Shown piece after piece: positions 1-9,591 of a stretch of 64,000 nt of DNA. The stretch lies in assembly GCF_000718515.1 (NCBI RefSeq), contig NZ_JNZS01000027.1, positions 1-64,000 on the forward strand, given 5' to 3'. The notes under the pieces were generated by a model. The model was not told the DNA's origin, did no database searches, and saw only the letters and a program-made list of their open reading frames with translations. The position numbers and the translations under genes were made by a program. Position 1 is the stretch's first letter, and the number at the start of each line of letters is the position of its first letter. The stretch comes from Micromonospora parva (GTDB taxonomy: Bacteria > Actinomycetota > Actinomycetes > Mycobacteriales > Micromonosporaceae).

Positions 1-633
<633 letters not shown>

Positions 634-1098
634 TCAGCGCTGCGCGGCAGCGTAGAGCCGGCTCACGGTCTCGGCCACGCAGACGGGCTTGCCGCCGCTG
701 TCGCTCTCCACCACGACCGTCACGACCAGCTGCACGCCGCCGCTCACCGGCGACACGTCGGCGATGGTGGCGGTGGCGCGTACGGCGGCGCCGACCCGCA
801 GCGGCGCGGGGAAACGCACCCGGTTCAGCCCGTAGTTGACACCCATCGCCACCCCCTCGACCCGGTAGAGCCCACCGGCCAGCGCCGGCAACAGCGACAG
901 GGTGAGATACCCGTGCGCGATCGGCTGGCCGAACGGCCCGGCCGCGGCTCGGACCGGGTCGACATGGATCCACTGGTGGTCGTCGGTGGCGTCGGCGAAC
1001 AGGTCGACACGGCTCTGCTCGACACGCTGCCACGGACCGGGTCCGAGGCTCTCACCGGTCGCGGCGGCCAACTCCTCGAACGAGGTGAACACTCTCAT
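634..1098 (-). CDS. MaoC-like enoyl-CoA hydratase
   Basis: This 154-residue protein has the single hot-dog fold of MaoC/R-specific enoyl-CoA hydratases. The hydratase-2 signature is visible: D40 and H45 in ATDDHQWIHVDP, followed by GPFGQPIAHGYLTLSLLP. Such enzymes add water to 2-enoyl-CoA esters in fatty-acid, branched-chain or polyketide-type metabolism in the cytoplasm. The ATG at 1098 has GGGAG 7 bases upstream. The acyl-CoA dehydrogenase ends 20 bases before it, so the two are almost certainly one operon performing sequential dehydrogenation and hydration. The substrate cannot be read from sequence. Confidence 0.88.
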   Translation of the reverse strand: MRVFTSFEELAAATGESLGPGPWQRVEQSRVDLFADATDDHQWIHVDPVRAAAGPFGQPIAHGYLTLSLLPALAGGLYRVEGVAMGVNYGLNRVRFPAPLRVGAAVRATATIADVSPVSGGVQLVVTVVVESDSGGKPVCVAETVSRLYAAAQR

Positions 1099-1118
1099 GC
1101 CAGGTCTCCCTACAGCTA

Positions 1119-2267
1119 CTAGAAGGCGTTGACGCCGGTGAGCGCGCGTCCGATGAGGAGTTGCTGGATCTGACTGGTGCCCTCGTAGAGGGTGGCGACC
1201 CGGGCGTCGCGCAGGTACTTGCCGACCGGGTACTCGTCGATGTAGCCGTACCCACCGAACACCTGGACCGCGTTGTTGGCCGCGCGGACGGCGGCCTCGC
1301 TGGCGAAGAGCTTGGCCACCGACGCCTCGGTGGCGAACGGCTGGTCGCGGTCGATCAGGTCGGCCACCTGCCAGACCAGCAGCCGGGCCGCGGCGGTGTC
1401 CACAGCGATGGCGGCGAGCAGTTGCTGAACGAGCTGGTGCCCGGCGATCGGCCCGCCGAACTGGGTCCGCTGCCCGGCGTAACCGACCGCCGCGTCGAGG
1501 CAGCCCTGGGCGATGCCGACACACCCGGCGGCCACCGACATCCGCCCCTTGGCGAGGGTGGCCAGGGCCAGCCGGAATCCACCGCCCTCGGCACCGAGCA
1601 GCGCCGTGTCGGGCACGCGCACCTCGTCGAAGCCCAGCTCGCCGGTGGCCTGGCCGCGCAGGCCGAGCTTGCCGTGGATCTCCCGTCGGGTCAGCCCCGG
1701 ACTGCGGGTGGGCACCAGGAACGCGCTGATCCCCCGGTGCCCGGGGCCGCCGGTGCGGGCGAAGACCAGCGCCACGTCGGCGGTGGTGCCGTTGGTGATG
1801 AACGTCTTCGTGCCGGAGATCAGCCAGTCGGTGCCGTCGCGGACCGCACGGGTACGCAGTGCGGCCGCGTCCGAGCCGCTGTCCGGCTCGGTCAGCGCGA
1901 AGCAGCCGAGCGCGGTGCCGGCGCAGAGCTTCGGCAGCCACTCGGCCCGCTGTTCCGCGCTGCCGTTGGCGGCGATCGACTTCGCGACCAGGCCGAGGGA
2001 GACCGAGACGATGCCGCGCACCGCCGAGTCGCCCCGGCCCAGCTCTTCCAGCACCAGGCAGTACGCGAGGTGGTCGCCGCCGGACCCGCCGTCGGTCTCG
2101 GCGATGGTCAGCCCCAGGAAGCCCAGGTCACCGAGCATGCCGACGATGGCGGGGTCGACCGATTCGCGGCGATCCCAGGCGGCCGCGTGCGGCAGCAGCT
2201 CGCGGTCGGCGAACTCGGCGGCCAGCTGGCGGACCGCCGCCTGCTCGGCGGAGAGGGTGAGGTCCAT
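1119..2267 (-). CDS. Acyl-CoA dehydrogenase
   Basis: This is a 382-residue FAD-dependent acyl-CoA dehydrogenase of normal length. The flavin-binding stretch CFALTEPDSGSDAAALRT and the C-terminal YEGTSQIQ motif are present; the glutamate in YEGT (about residue 362) is the expected catalytic base. It should oxidise an acyl-CoA to the 2-enoyl-CoA, feeding the MaoC hydratase 20 bases downstream. I chose the ATG at 2267 over an in-frame TTG at 2276. TAGTTT (2293-2288) reads as a -10 box 7 bases before this ATG and there is no Shine-Dalgarno, so a leaderless message fits. The inverted repeat over that -10 suggests repression. Confidence 0.92.
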   Translation of the reverse strand: MDLTLSAEQAAVRQLAAEFADRELLPHAAAWDRRESVDPAIVGMLGDLGFLGLTIAETDGGSGGDHLAYCLVLEELGRGDSAVRGIVSVSLGLVAKSIAANGSAEQRAEWLPKLCAGTALGCFALTEPDSGSDAAALRTRAVRDGTDWLISGTKTFITNGTTADVALVFARTGGPGHRGISAFLVPTRSPGLTRREIHGKLGLRGQATGELGFDEVRVPDTALLGAEGGGFRLALATLAKGRMSVAAGCVGIAQGCLDAAVGYAGQRTQFGGPIAGHQLVQQLLAAIAVDTAAARLLVWQVADLIDRDQPFATEASVAKLFASEAAVRAANNAVQVFGGYGYIDEYPVGKYLRDARVATLYEGTSQIQQLLIGRALTGVNAF

Positions 2268-2274
2268 GACGATC

Positions 2275-2293
2275 AAACTAGCGGTGATAGTTT
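2275..2293 (-). promoter_or_regulatory. Inverted repeat over the acyl-CoA dehydrogenase promoter
   Basis: Read on the minus strand, arms AAACTA and TAGTTT are separated by 7 bases. The second arm doubles as the proposed -10 box, with CTGGAC about 18 bases upstream as a weak -35. A repressor bound here would block the dehydrogenase-hydratase operon. The TetR protein at 5201-5836 is a candidate ligand-responsive repressor, by proximity only. Confidence 0.45.
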
Positions 2294-2313
2294 AACGCGT
2301 CCAGACCGGAGGG

Positions 2314-5136
2314 TCACCGGTCCGAGGCCAGACCGACGTGCCGTTCGGCGGTGAACGCGCGGGCCAGTTCGGTACGCGAACGGATGCCCAGCCGGTGGAA
2401 CACGTTGCGCAGGTGGTGATCGACAGTACGGGTGGAGAGGAACAGCCGGGCGGCGATCTCCCGGTTGGTGGCGCCCTCGGCGACCAGCTCGGCGATCCGC
2501 AGTTGCTGGCCGGTCAGCAATCGTGCCGCGGGCAGGTCCGGCGGGCCGATCGACTCCCCCGCCGCCCGCAGCTCCGTGGTGGCCTGCTCGGCCCAGCACT
2601 CCACGCCGAGCAGGCTGAACATCTCGCGGGCCTGGTGCAGGTGCGTCCGCGCGTCGCGGGGGCGTCGGTTGCGGCGCAACTCCTGACCGAAGAGCAGTTC
2701 GGTGCGGGCCCGCTCGAACGTGCCGGCCTCTGTCGGGTGCAGCCGCAACGCCGCCTCGAAGTGTCGTTCCGCCTCAGCGCCACCCCGCGGAGCGAGCAGC
2801 GCGTGGCACCGCGCGGACAGGGCCCGGCGCAGCGGGCTCGCGGTGCTGCTGGCCCACCTGTCGAAGGCGGCGAGCGCGGCCGTCGCCGCCGGCCGGTGCG
2901 CCAGGTGCGCCGCCGCCTCCACCAGGTACGGGGTGGCCATCACCTGCACGAGGACCTGACCTCGACCGGTGCCGAGCCGGGCCAGCGACGCCAGCCGGTC
3001 CGCCGCCTCGGCGTGCCGGCCGTCGACCAGGTCGAGCACCGCCAGGGCCCACGCGGCGAGCGCGTGCGGACGGCTGCCCGGCGTCGGTGACTCGCCGATC
3101 TCCCGAATCCGCCGCAGGCTGGTGGCCCGGTCGGCCCGGATCGCGGCCAGCACGGCCAGCATGCCCAGATGGACGTTGGCGCAGTTGACCTGGCCGGTGG
3201 CCCGGGCGACGCGCAGCCCGTCGCGGGAGGTCTCCGCCGCCGCCTCGTGTCGACCCAGCCAGTATTCGGCGACCGCCCGCAGCTCCAACGCCCGCGACAG
3301 CATCGACAGCTCGCCCCGTTCCCGGGCCAGCTCGACAGCGCGCCCGGCGAGCCGGTGGGCCGCGCCGTCCACCGCCACCAGCAGCCCGGCCGCCGCGGCG
3401 CAGCTGAGCGCGGTGGGGGTCAGCGCCCAACCGGTCAGCCGGCCGCCCAGCACCACGGCGCGGCGCAGCGCGGGTCCGGCCCGCTCGTGGTCGCCCCGCA
3501 GGGTCGCCGCCACCCCGGCGACCAGACAGCCCATCACCTCCAGGGCCGGCGGGTCGTCCGGGCGCCGCAACGCCAGCGCACGGCGGCCGACCTCGGCGTA
3601 GCGGTACTGGTCGCCGGAGAAGCAGACCGCCTCACCGGCCCGCACCAGCCCGGTCAGGGCCAGGGCACGGTCGGTGCCGTCCACGGCCGCCGCGGCGGCC
3701 AGCAGCGTGACCGACGCGCCCGACGCGGTGCCGCAGCGCAGCTCCAGCTCACCGCGGAGCAGGTCGGCACGCGCGCGGACGACCGGATCGGGGCAGACCG
3801 CGCGGAGGCGGTCGAGCAGCAGCCGGGCCGCGTCGGGTTGCCCACCGGCCCAGGCGTAGCGGGCGGCGGTCAACAGCCGGGCGGCGGTCAACTGGGGTTG
3901 ATCGCTCAACTCGGCGGCCCACCGCAGGGCCACCGACGCGGTGGCCCAGCCATCGGATCCGCCGACCGCGGCCTGTTCCAACTCGGCGGCGAGGGCCGGA
4001 TCGGCGCCCGCCGTCGCGGCGGCGAGGTGCATCGCCCGGCGCAGCCGCTGCCCCTGCGCGACCAGCACCTCGGCGAGCAGTCGGTGCGCCGCGCGGCGCT
4101 CCGCGAGCGGTGCGCTGGCCGCGATCATCATGCGCACCAGCGGCTGCGGAAAGGTGACACCACGTTGCTCGACGCGGACCAGGCCGGCGACCTCCGCCGG
4201 GGCGAGCGCCTCGACCTCGGCGCCGGCGGCTGCGGCGGCCCGGATCAGGGTGCCCGGTGCGCCGTCCTCGTCGAGCGCGGCGAGCAGCAGCACCCGTCGG
4301 GTCTCCGGTGGCAGCCGGTCCAGCCGGGCCCGGTACGCCCGACCGAGCGCCCCGTCCGCCGGTGGCGCGGCGGGCAGCGGCTCCTCCCCCCGCCACTGCC
4401 CCGCGCTGAGCCCCTCGGCGAGGTCCACCAGGGCCTGCGGGTTGCCGCCGCCGGTCGTGGCCAACGCGGCCAGCGCCGACGCGGCCGGCCGTTCGGGGAG
4501 CCGGTCGACGCCCGCGCGCTCGGCGAGCCGACGAAGCCGGTCGGTGAGGACGGCGCTGCTCTCGTGCTCGGTCAGCGCCCGCAGCCGGTGCGCCGGTATC
4601 CCGTCGAGGTTGGCGGTGACGTCAGCGGTGAGCAGGACGGCCAGCGGCAGGTGCCGCAGTCGGCGGGCGACGAACGCGAGCACCTGCGCGGTCTGCGGGT
4701 CACCCCGGTCGACGTCGTCCATGGTGGCGAGCAACGGCCGCGTGTGGGCGGCGGCGGCGAGCAGCCCGAGCACCGCCATCGACAGCGTCAGTTGCCGGTC
4801 GGCCGGGCAGCTCTCCCCGGCCAGCGCGCGCCGCAGCAGTTGGCGCTGCTCGTCGGGCAGCTCGGCGGCATGGTGCAGCACCGGGTCGACCAACCGTTGC
4901 AGGCCGGCGTACGGCAGGGTGGCCTCCTCGGCGAGCCCACTGCCGACGAGCACGGTGCGGTCCTCGGCGTGCCGGTGGGCGTAGCCGATCAGCGCGGTCC
5001 GGCCCGATCCCGGCTCTCCGCGTAACAGCAGGGCACCGCCGGCGTTGGTCATGCCGTCGAGCAGGCTCCGGACAGCCCGGCACTCGTCGTCCCGGCCACG
5101 CAGCACGGTTAGTTGCACTCTTGATGCAGTAACCAT
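2314..5136 (-). CDS. Large LuxR-type regulator with AAA ATPase domain (LAL family)
   Basis: The 940-residue protein has the layout of LAL (MalT-like) regulators: an N-terminal P-loop ATPase, a long alpha-helical middle of TPR-like repeats (about residues 350-850), and a C-terminal LuxR helix-turn-helix (TNREIAARLFLSTRTVDHHL and following). Walker B appears as LLATMDDVD. The Walker A loop reads GEPGSGRT at residues 40-47, so the usual lysine is arginine (R46), which may weaken or abolish ATP hydrolysis. Such proteins activate catabolic or secondary-metabolite genes. It lies directly upstream of the acyl-CoA dehydrogenase operon on the same strand. The ATG at 5136 was used; its target is unknown. 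Confidence 0.9.
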   Translation of the reverse strand: MVTASRVQLTVLRGRDDECRAVRSLLDGMTNAGGALLLRGEPGSGRTALIGYAHRHAEDRTVLVGSGLAEEATLPYAGLQRLVDPVLHHAAELPDEQRQLLRRALAGESCPADRQLTLSMAVLGLLAAAAHTRPLLATMDDVDRGDPQTAQVLAFVARRLRHLPLAVLLTADVTANLDGIPAHRLRALTEHESSAVLTDRLRRLAERAGVDRLPERPAASALAALATTGGGNPQALVDLAEGLSAGQWRGEEPLPAAPPADGALGRAYRARLDRLPPETRRVLLLAALDEDGAPGTLIRAAAAAGAEVEALAPAEVAGLVRVEQRGVTFPQPLVRMMIAASAPLAERRAAHRLLAEVLVAQGQRLRRAMHLAAATAGADPALAAELEQAAVGGSDGWATASVALRWAAELSDQPQLTAARLLTAARYAWAGGQPDAARLLLDRLRAVCPDPVVRARADLLRGELELRCGTASGASVTLLAAAAAVDGTDRALALTGLVRAGEAVCFSGDQYRYAEVGRRALALRRPDDPPALEVMGCLVAGVAATLRGDHERAGPALRRAVVLGGRLTGWALTPTALSCAAAAGLLVAVDGAAHRLAGRAVELARERGELSMLSRALELRAVAEYWLGRHEAAAETSRDGLRVARATGQVNCANVHLGMLAVLAAIRADRATSLRRIREIGESPTPGSRPHALAAWALAVLDLVDGRHAEAADRLASLARLGTGRGQVLVQVMATPYLVEAAAHLAHRPAATAALAAFDRWASSTASPLRRALSARCHALLAPRGGAEAERHFEAALRLHPTEAGTFERARTELLFGQELRRNRRPRDARTHLHQAREMFSLLGVECWAEQATTELRAAGESIGPPDLPAARLLTGQQLRIAELVAEGATNREIAARLFLSTRTVDHHLRNVFHRLGIRSRTELARAFTAERHVGLASDR

Positions 5137-5200
5137 GCCTGCCAGTGTTACCCATCGGAAACCGAATGGAAAGAGGGGGCGATATCGGGCCGGGCCGGAA

Positions 5201-5836
5201 TCAGTCGGGCGTGACCTCGGCCAGCAGCGCGCCCACGGTCCGGGACATCACCGCGCGGGCCTGGTCCACGCCCAGACCGAGCCCGTAGCGCAGCATCGAC
5301 CAGGCCTGCCAGGTGCTCGCCGCCACCAGGGCGTGCACCAACTGTTCCCGCCCCGGCCCGGCCTCGGCCAGCTCGACGGCGAACAGCTCCTCGACCTCGT
5401 CGCGGACCCGCTCGATGTGCTTGAGTTTGTTGCGGTGCAGCTGCTCGGAGACGGGCTCACGCATCTGGGCGGCCCGCGCCGACGGCGCGATGAGCTGGAG
5501 CAGCCGAGCCCGCTGGCGGCAGTACGCGTCGACCCGCTTCGCCAGCGGCAGCCCGGGTGAGATCGGCCGGTGTGCGGCGTCCTGCTGACGGAGCACCTCC
5601 GCGCCGCTGGCCTCGAAGAGCGTCTCCATGTCCTTGAAGTTGGTCCAGAGGGTGCGCAGCGAGATCCCGGCCCGCTCGGCGATGCGCTCGCCGGTCGGGC
5701 GGAGGTCACCCTCGGAGATGAGCGCGAGGTGCGCCTCGACGATGGCCGCGCGGGTGCGTTCGGCGCGGGCGGTGCGCCCGTCGACCCGGCCCACCACATC
5801 GACCCCGTCCATCCGCCCCCGCCCCCTCACCGCCAT
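5201..5836 (-). CDS. TetR-family transcriptional regulator
   Basis: This 211-residue protein has a TetR DNA-binding domain at about residues 25-75 (RAAIVEAHLALISEGDLRPT, then AERAGISLRTLWTNFKD) and a helical ligand-binding C terminus. It lies between the LAL regulator and the SDR remnant, within a block of fatty-acyl and Liv-type transport genes, so control of acyl-CoA or uptake genes is plausible but unproven. The start is ambiguous: the N-terminal 20 residues are arginine- and glycine-rich, and an internal GTG or ATG could be used. Two small palindromes, GTCTAGAC and CTGATCAG, lie upstream at about 5859-5881 and might be autoregulatory. Confidence 0.85.
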   Translation of the reverse strand: MAVRGRGRMDGVDVVGRVDGRTARAERTRAAIVEAHLALISEGDLRPTGERIAERAGISLRTLWTNFKDMETLFEASGAEVLRQQDAAHRPISPGLPLAKRVDAYCRQRARLLQLIAPSARAAQMREPVSEQLHRNKLKHIERVRDEVEELFAVELAEAGPGREQLVHALVAASTWQAWSMLRYGLGLGVDQARAVMSRTVGALLAEVTPD

Positions 5837-5906
5837 GGCGTCCCCCGACGCACCGCCGAGTCTAGACAGGGGCTGATCAGCGTTCCCGGACGCGCCACCG
5901 ACGCCG

Positions 5907-6092
5907 TCATCCGGCCCGGCCGGTCAGCGAGACGCCGCCGTCGCACCGACCCACCCGCGCGCCCTCGGCGACGAGGCACTGGGCGAGGGCCAGACCGGTC
6001 CCCCGACCGGCGCCGGTGACGATGGCGACCCGGTCCGCGAGGCGATCCGAATATGCATTCACGGTGCAGATAGTAGGAGCGTCAATCGGCAT
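5907..6092 (-). pseudogene. Internally deleted short-chain dehydrogenase remnant
   Basis: The 61-codon frame starts like a classical SDR: DRVAIVTGAGRGTGLALAQ, the TGxxxGxG Rossmann motif, then LVAEGARV. It then jumps to CDGGVSLTGRAG, which resembles the normal C-terminal tail of these enzymes (DGGxSLTG). About 200 residues, including the Ser-Tyr-Lys catalytic site, are missing. The simplest reading is an in-frame internal deletion of a full-length SDR that once belonged to the neighbouring acyl/uptake cluster. It cannot be an active oxidoreductase; a new small-protein role is possible but unsupported. Confidence 0.72.
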
Positions 6093-6148
6093 CGGTCAAC
6101 GCCTCGGACGGTCGCGCCGGCAGACCGCGTCAGCAACACGCGCGCAGC

Positions 6149-6190
6149 CGTCCGACCGGGCGTGGTCACGCGAACCAGCCCGGTCGGACG
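6149..6190 (-). terminator. Hairpin terminator after the Liv operon
   Basis: A perfect 13-bp stem (6149-6161 with 6178-6190) encloses a 16-base loop. It lies 16 bases beyond the stop of the substrate-binding protein gene. There is no U tract, as is common in GC-rich actinobacteria. Confidence 0.65.
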
Positions 6191-6205
6191 TCCGGACACC
6201 CCGGC

Positions 6206-7501
6206 TCAGGAGCCGGTCGGCACCCCGTTCGCCGGCGGCACCGCCGCAGGGGCGGTGTACTCGTTGACCGCCCCGTCGGCCTCGTCCGTCTCGTACGCCG
6301 GCCCGAAGTAGGTCTGCACTCCCCCGCTCACCCGGCTCAACCGCTGGCCGCCGTACCCGGAGTGGTCCTTCTCGGAGAAGCGCAGCGGCACCAGCCCGGG
6401 GCCCTGGAAGCCACCCTTCTGCACGGCGTCCAGCACCTTCTCCCGGGTGAGGTCCTTGCCGGCGGCGAGCAGCACCTGCACGAAGAGGTACCCGACCGAC
6501 ATGCCGTAGACGGTGTTGCCGTCGAACGGCGCGTCCCCGTTGTGCTCCTTGTTGATCTTCGTGAAGAGCTGGATCCACGGGTTCGCGGTGTCGTTCTGCA
6601 TCGGCAGGTAGTTGGTGCCGACCATGCCCTCCAGCAGCGGCGCGGCGGCGCCGAGCTGCTTGGCCAGGGTCGGGTGGTCGGCGCCGACGTTGGAGACCAG
6701 CCACTGCGGCTTGAAGCCCAGCCGTGCGGCGGTGCCGATGGAGAGCGCGGTGAAGCCGGGCACCGTGGCGAGCACGACGACCTGGCAACCGGCCGCCTTG
6801 AACGCGCCGATCTGCGGCGCCACGTTGGTGTTGCTGGTGACGTACGTCTGCTTGACCGCCACGGCCGACGCACCGAGCACCTTCTCCACGCCGACCAGGC
6901 TGTCCCGGCCGAAGTCGTCGTCCTGCCCGAGGAAGCAGACCTTCTGACCAGCCAGGTTCGTCTTCGCGTAGGTGGCGAGGATCTTGCCCTCGACCGTGTA
7001 GTCCGGGTTGAACCCGAACGTGCCCGGATACTTGTCGGGCTGGTCCCAGCTGCGGCTGCCCGAGGCGACGAAGAGATCCGGCACGCGGTTGCTCTTGAGG
7101 AAGTCGAGCACCCCGGTGTGCGTCGGCGTGCCGAGGCCGTTGAGGACGGCGAAGACCTTGTCCTGCAGGACGAGCTGACGGACCACCTGCTGGGTGTTCG
7201 CCGGGTTGTAGCCGTCGTCCATGATCTTGTAGGTGATCTTGCGGCCGTGCACGCCACCGTTGGCGTTGACGTAGTCGAAGTACGCCTTCGTCGCCGGGGC
7301 GATCTTCGAGTAGCCGGCCGAGGCCGGCCCGGTCAGCGGCATGTGGGTGCCGACGGTGATCTCGGTGTCGGTGACGCCCGGCACCGGCGCCCCGCCTGAG
7401 CCGGGGCCGTCGTCACCGCCGCAGCCGGCCACGGCGATGAGCAGGGCAAGGGTGCTGGCGATCGCGAGGCCGCGATGCGCTTTACGGTGCATGGGAAACA
7501 C
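6206..7501 (-). CDS. Liv-type ABC transporter substrate-binding lipoprotein
   Basis: This 431-residue protein is a type I periplasmic-binding-fold receptor of the branched-chain amino acid/amide (LivK) family. It has a lipoprotein signal ending in LIAVAGC, with Cys27 lipidated, and the family entry ITVGTHMPLTGPASAG. It should capture a small ligand at the outer membrane face and deliver it to LivH and LivM. GTG at 7501 was chosen because AAAGG lies 4 bases upstream; the in-frame ATG at 7492 is too far from it. It is the last gene of livG-livF-livH-livM-livK. The nearby acyl-CoA genes hint at a carboxylic or aromatic acid ligand rather than an amino acid, but this is inference. Confidence 0.9.
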   Translation of the reverse strand: MFPMHRKAHRGLAIASTLALLIAVAGCGGDDGPGSGGAPVPGVTDTEITVGTHMPLTGPASAGYSKIAPATKAYFDYVNANGGVHGRKITYKIMDDGYNPANTQQVVRQLVLQDKVFAVLNGLGTPTHTGVLDFLKSNRVPDLFVASGSRSWDQPDKYPGTFGFNPDYTVEGKILATYAKTNLAGQKVCFLGQDDDFGRDSLVGVEKVLGASAVAVKQTYVTSNTNVAPQIGAFKAAGCQVVVLATVPGFTALSIGTAARLGFKPQWLVSNVGADHPTLAKQLGAAAPLLEGMVGTNYLPMQNDTANPWIQLFTKINKEHNGDAPFDGNTVYGMSVGYLFVQVLLAAGKDLTREKVLDAVQKGGFQGPGLVPLRFSEKDHSGYGGQRLSRVSGGVQTYFGPAYETDEADGAVNEYTAPAAVPPANGVPTGS

Positions 7502-7576
7502 CGACCTTTCTCGGTCCGGTTGTCTGGGGAACGGTGTGGTGGTGGGGCGCCCGGCCGAGGCCGGACCGAGGACAGC

Positions 7577-8686
7577 TCAGGAATGCCGGGTCGGCCGCCT
7601 GGCCAGCAGAGCCCGGCCGAGACGCGACAGCAGACCCTGCACACCGCCCGGGGCGGCGATCATGACGACGATCAGGGTGAGTCCGAAGATCGCCAGCGGG
7701 AGGTTGCCCTCCAGCCGCTGCGCCACCGCGGGCGAGAGCGTCAGCAGCTCGGTCAGCGAGTGGGTGAGATCGGGCAGGGCGACCAGCAGGACCGCCCCCC
7801 ACAGCGCGCCGCTCAGTCGACCCAGGCCACCGATCACCACCGCCATCAGCAGGAACAGCGACAGGGTCAGCGAGAACGCCCCGGGTGAGACGCTCTGCGC
7901 GAGCACCGCCAGCAGCGCGCCGCCGAGCCCGGCGGTGGCGGCGCTGACCACGAACGCGAGGACCTGGGTGCGGGCCACGTGGATACCGGCGAGGCGGGCC
8001 GCCACCTCGTCGTCGCGGACCGCCCGGAAGGTCCGCCCGTACCGGCTGCGGATCAGGTTCGCCAGCAGCAGCAACGCCAGCAGGGTGGCCGCGCCGGTGA
8101 CCCAGAGCTGCCACCGCTCGTACGGGAAGTACGCGCCGAGCGACAACGGCGGCGGCTCCACCGGCACCGACAACCCCTGCTCGCCGTTGAACACGCCGTC
8201 GAAGGTGACGGCCAGCGCCGGCACCACCACGGCCACGGCGAGAGTGACCCCGGCCAGGTAGGGGCCGCGCAGCCGGGCCGCGGCCACCCCGACCACCGCG
8301 CCGACCGCCACCGTGCTGACGACCGCCGCCGCCAGCGAGAGCGGCAACAGCCAGCCGCCGGTCATCCCCCGGTCGGCGAACGCGGTCTGGCACAGCGCCA
8401 CGGTGTACGCACCGGTGGCCATCAACGCGCCGTGCCCGAGCGACAGTTGACCGTTGAGCCCGGTGAGGACGGTCAGCCCGGCGGTCGCGCAGAAGTAAGC
8501 GGCCACCGTGGCGAGCTGGAAGTTGCGGAACGGCTCCACGGAGTAGCTGACCGCCACCAGCAGCAACCCGGCGGCGAGCACGACCGCCAGGTGACGCAGC
8601 AGGGTCGAGCCGCGCCGACGGTCGGCCGGTCGGCCCGCCCCGACGAGCTGCTGTTTCGGCGGCACCGCCGCCCTGGTGGCGCTCAC
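7577..8686 (-). CDS. livM: Liv-type ABC transporter permease (LivM family)
   Basis: This 369-residue inner-membrane permease has about nine hydrophobic segments and typical LivM motifs, including GLNGQLSLGHGALMATGAY near residue 95. It forms the translocation channel with LivH. Its GTG start overlaps the livH stop by four bases (GTGA at 8686-8683), implying translational coupling. The N terminus carries a 35-residue basic cytoplasmic extension before the first helix. The C terminus lacks a fused ATPase domain. Confidence 0.92.
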   Translation of the reverse strand: MSATRAAVPPKQQLVGAGRPADRRRGSTLLRHLAVVLAAGLLLVAVSYSVEPFRNFQLATVAAYFCATAGLTVLTGLNGQLSLGHGALMATGAYTVALCQTAFADRGMTGGWLLPLSLAAAVVSTVAVGAVVGVAAARLRGPYLAGVTLAVAVVVPALAVTFDGVFNGEQGLSVPVEPPPLSLGAYFPYERWQLWVTGAATLLALLLLANLIRSRYGRTFRAVRDDEVAARLAGIHVARTQVLAFVVSAATAGLGGALLAVLAQSVSPGAFSLTLSLFLLMAVVIGGLGRLSGALWGAVLLVALPDLTHSLTELLTLSPAVAQRLEGNLPLAIFGLTLIVVMIAAPGGVQGLLSRLGRALLARRPTRHS

Positions 8687-9561
8687 ACCCGCCTCGCCGC
8701 GACCGGGGCGAACAGCCCACCGGGCCGGACCAACAGCACCGCCAGCAGCAGGACCAGCACCGCGAGCGGCGTCAGGTCGCTGCCGGCGTAGCCACTCACG
8801 TAGGAGAGCAGCAACCCCACCACCAGGCCGCCGACCACCGCCCCCGGTGGACTGTCCAGCCCGCCGACCACCGCCGCGGTGAACGCCGAGACGAACCCCA
8901 GGTCCATCGCGTGCGGGTGCAGGCCCAACTCGGTCGGAAGAACCAGCATGGCGGCCAGCGCGCCCACCCCGGAGGCGAGCGCCCAGCCGAGAGTCAGCAT
9001 CCCACCCACGTTGACCCCGAGCAGCCGGGACACCTCGGGGGCGAAGGCCGCCGCGCGCATCCGCAACCCCACCGGGGTACGGGCGAACAGCCAGGCCAGG
9101 CCACTGACCACCACGCCGATCGTGGCGAAGACGAACAGGTCGTACGGGGACAGCACGGCCACCCCGCCCACGGTGAGGGCGGACCGGCTGAACGGGGCCT
9201 GCGCGGGGCGGAACTCGCTGCCGTACACCATGCCCAGCACGGCCTGGATCAGCAGCACCAGCCCGAGCGCGACGATCACCGGGTTCAGCGGTGAGGCGTG
9301 ATCGACGTGCCGCATCACCACCCGGTCCACCAGCGCGCCGAGCAACAGGCCGGCGACGATCGCGACCACGAAGCCCAGCCAGTACGAGCCGGTCGCGGTG
9401 CTGACGGAGTAGGCGACGTACGCGGCGGCGACGGCCATCGCCCCCTGGGCGAAGTTGACGACCCGCGCCGCCCGCCAGATGAGCACCAGGGCCAACGCGA
9501 ACGCGGCGTACACCGCGCCCCGGGACAGGCCGTCGACGGTGAGGAAGACGAAGCGGTCCAA
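8683..9561 (-). CDS. livH: Liv-type ABC transporter permease (LivH family)
   Basis: This 292-residue, highly hydrophobic protein carries the LivH motifs GLSRGAVYAAFALALVLIWR and VVNFAQGAMAVAAAYVAY near the N terminus. It pairs with LivM in the membrane. The start is TTG at 9561, supported by a strong GGAGGGAGGA sequence a few bases upstream. It sits between livF and livM in a co-directional operon. Confidence 0.92.
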   Translation of the reverse strand: MDRFVFLTVDGLSRGAVYAAFALALVLIWRAARVVNFAQGAMAVAAAYVAYSVSTATGSYWLGFVVAIVAGLLLGALVDRVVMRHVDHASPLNPVIVALGLVLLIQAVLGMVYGSEFRPAQAPFSRSALTVGGVAVLSPYDLFVFATIGVVVSGLAWLFARTPVGLRMRAAAFAPEVSRLLGVNVGGMLTLGWALASGVGALAAMLVLPTELGLHPHAMDLGFVSAFTAAVVGGLDSPPGAVVGGLVVGLLLSYVSGYAGSDLTPLAVLVLLLAVLLVRPGGLFAPVAARRV

Positions 9562-9591
9562 CAGTCCTCCCTCCGGGGGACGAGGTGGTGG

